Assembly: GCF_041146795.1 (NCBI RefSeq)
Contig: NC_135170.1
Coordinates: 20,826,033-20,890,032, forward strand
Direction: 5' to 3'
Source of the DNA: Maylandia zebra
Taxonomy: Eukaryota > Chordata > Actinopteri > Cichliformes > Cichlidae
DNA length: 64,000 bases
Each line of letters begins with the position of its first letter. Position 1 is the stretch's first letter. Made by a program: the position numbers and the translations under genes. Below are positions 63,943-64,000 of the stretch, piece after piece. Under the pieces are notes generated by a model. That model did no database searches, was not told where the DNA came from, and worked only from the letters and a program-made list of their open reading frames with translations.

Positions 63943-64000
63943 GTAGGTCTCTGTCCTGCTCTCTTTTCCATTTGGCAACTCTTCAGCTCAACGCATCTAT

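Overview
The window is nuclear genomic DNA of a ray-finned fish, most likely a percomorph teleost. The evidence is short spliced exons with GT-AG introns, vertebrate gene families, and repeats typical of teleosts (several Tc1/mariner relics, hAT elements, a Penelope-like element, LINE fragments, LTR elements). The species cannot be named from sequence alone.

The genes run as follows. (1) 1-1731, +: the last four exons of hagh, a glyoxalase II. (2) 4404-8687, +: haghl, a complete tandem paralogue with eight coding exons and 277 aa. (3) 10301-14471, -: ciao3 (narfl), eleven exons and 476 aa, a cytosolic iron-sulfur assembly factor. It lies tail-to-tail with haghl and head-to-head with the next gene. 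(4) 15970-23053, +: e4f1, fourteen exons and 772 aa, a multi-zinc-finger regulator. (5) 26329-55138, +: grid2ip (delphilin), 23 exons and about 1985 aa, a PDZ/formin synaptic scaffold. (6) 58508-63942, +: slc5a11 (SMIT2-type sodium/inositol symporter), fourteen coding exons visible, with the gene running off the right edge. Exon boundaries were placed by eye from splice sites, reading frame and similarity to the recalled human proteins. All phases close without a frameshift in every gene.

The most notable features are in delphilin. Its exon 14 is a single 2409-bp open exon (803 codons) that carries two protein-level tandem repeat arrays inside the proline-rich FH1 region: 27 units of a hexapeptide like AYQEQQ, and 9 units of a 16/19-residue His/Ser/Leu/Gln repeat. 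These make the protein roughly 770 residues longer than human delphilin. The gene also has a third PDZ domain, and an alternative first exon that would give a short form starting MSCCLR.

Intron 8 of grid2ip holds a nested transposon island. A hAT element with an 8-bp target duplication (39686-44116) contains a second hAT-like element, a miniature LTR element (two LTRs around 168 bp), a truncated copy of it, a solo LTR with a 4-bp duplication, a MITE with 46-bp perfect inverted ends inside that LTR, and several foldbacks. Another hAT with an intact 8-bp duplication lies between e4f1 and grid2ip. Two introns (ciao3 intron 1 and slc5a11 intron 12) appear to use GC donors. slc5a11 exon 14 has an adenine-rich stretch immediately before its acceptor AG.

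The genes are not an operon. hagh and haghl share a glyoxalase II fold by duplication; the others are neighbours with separate roles.
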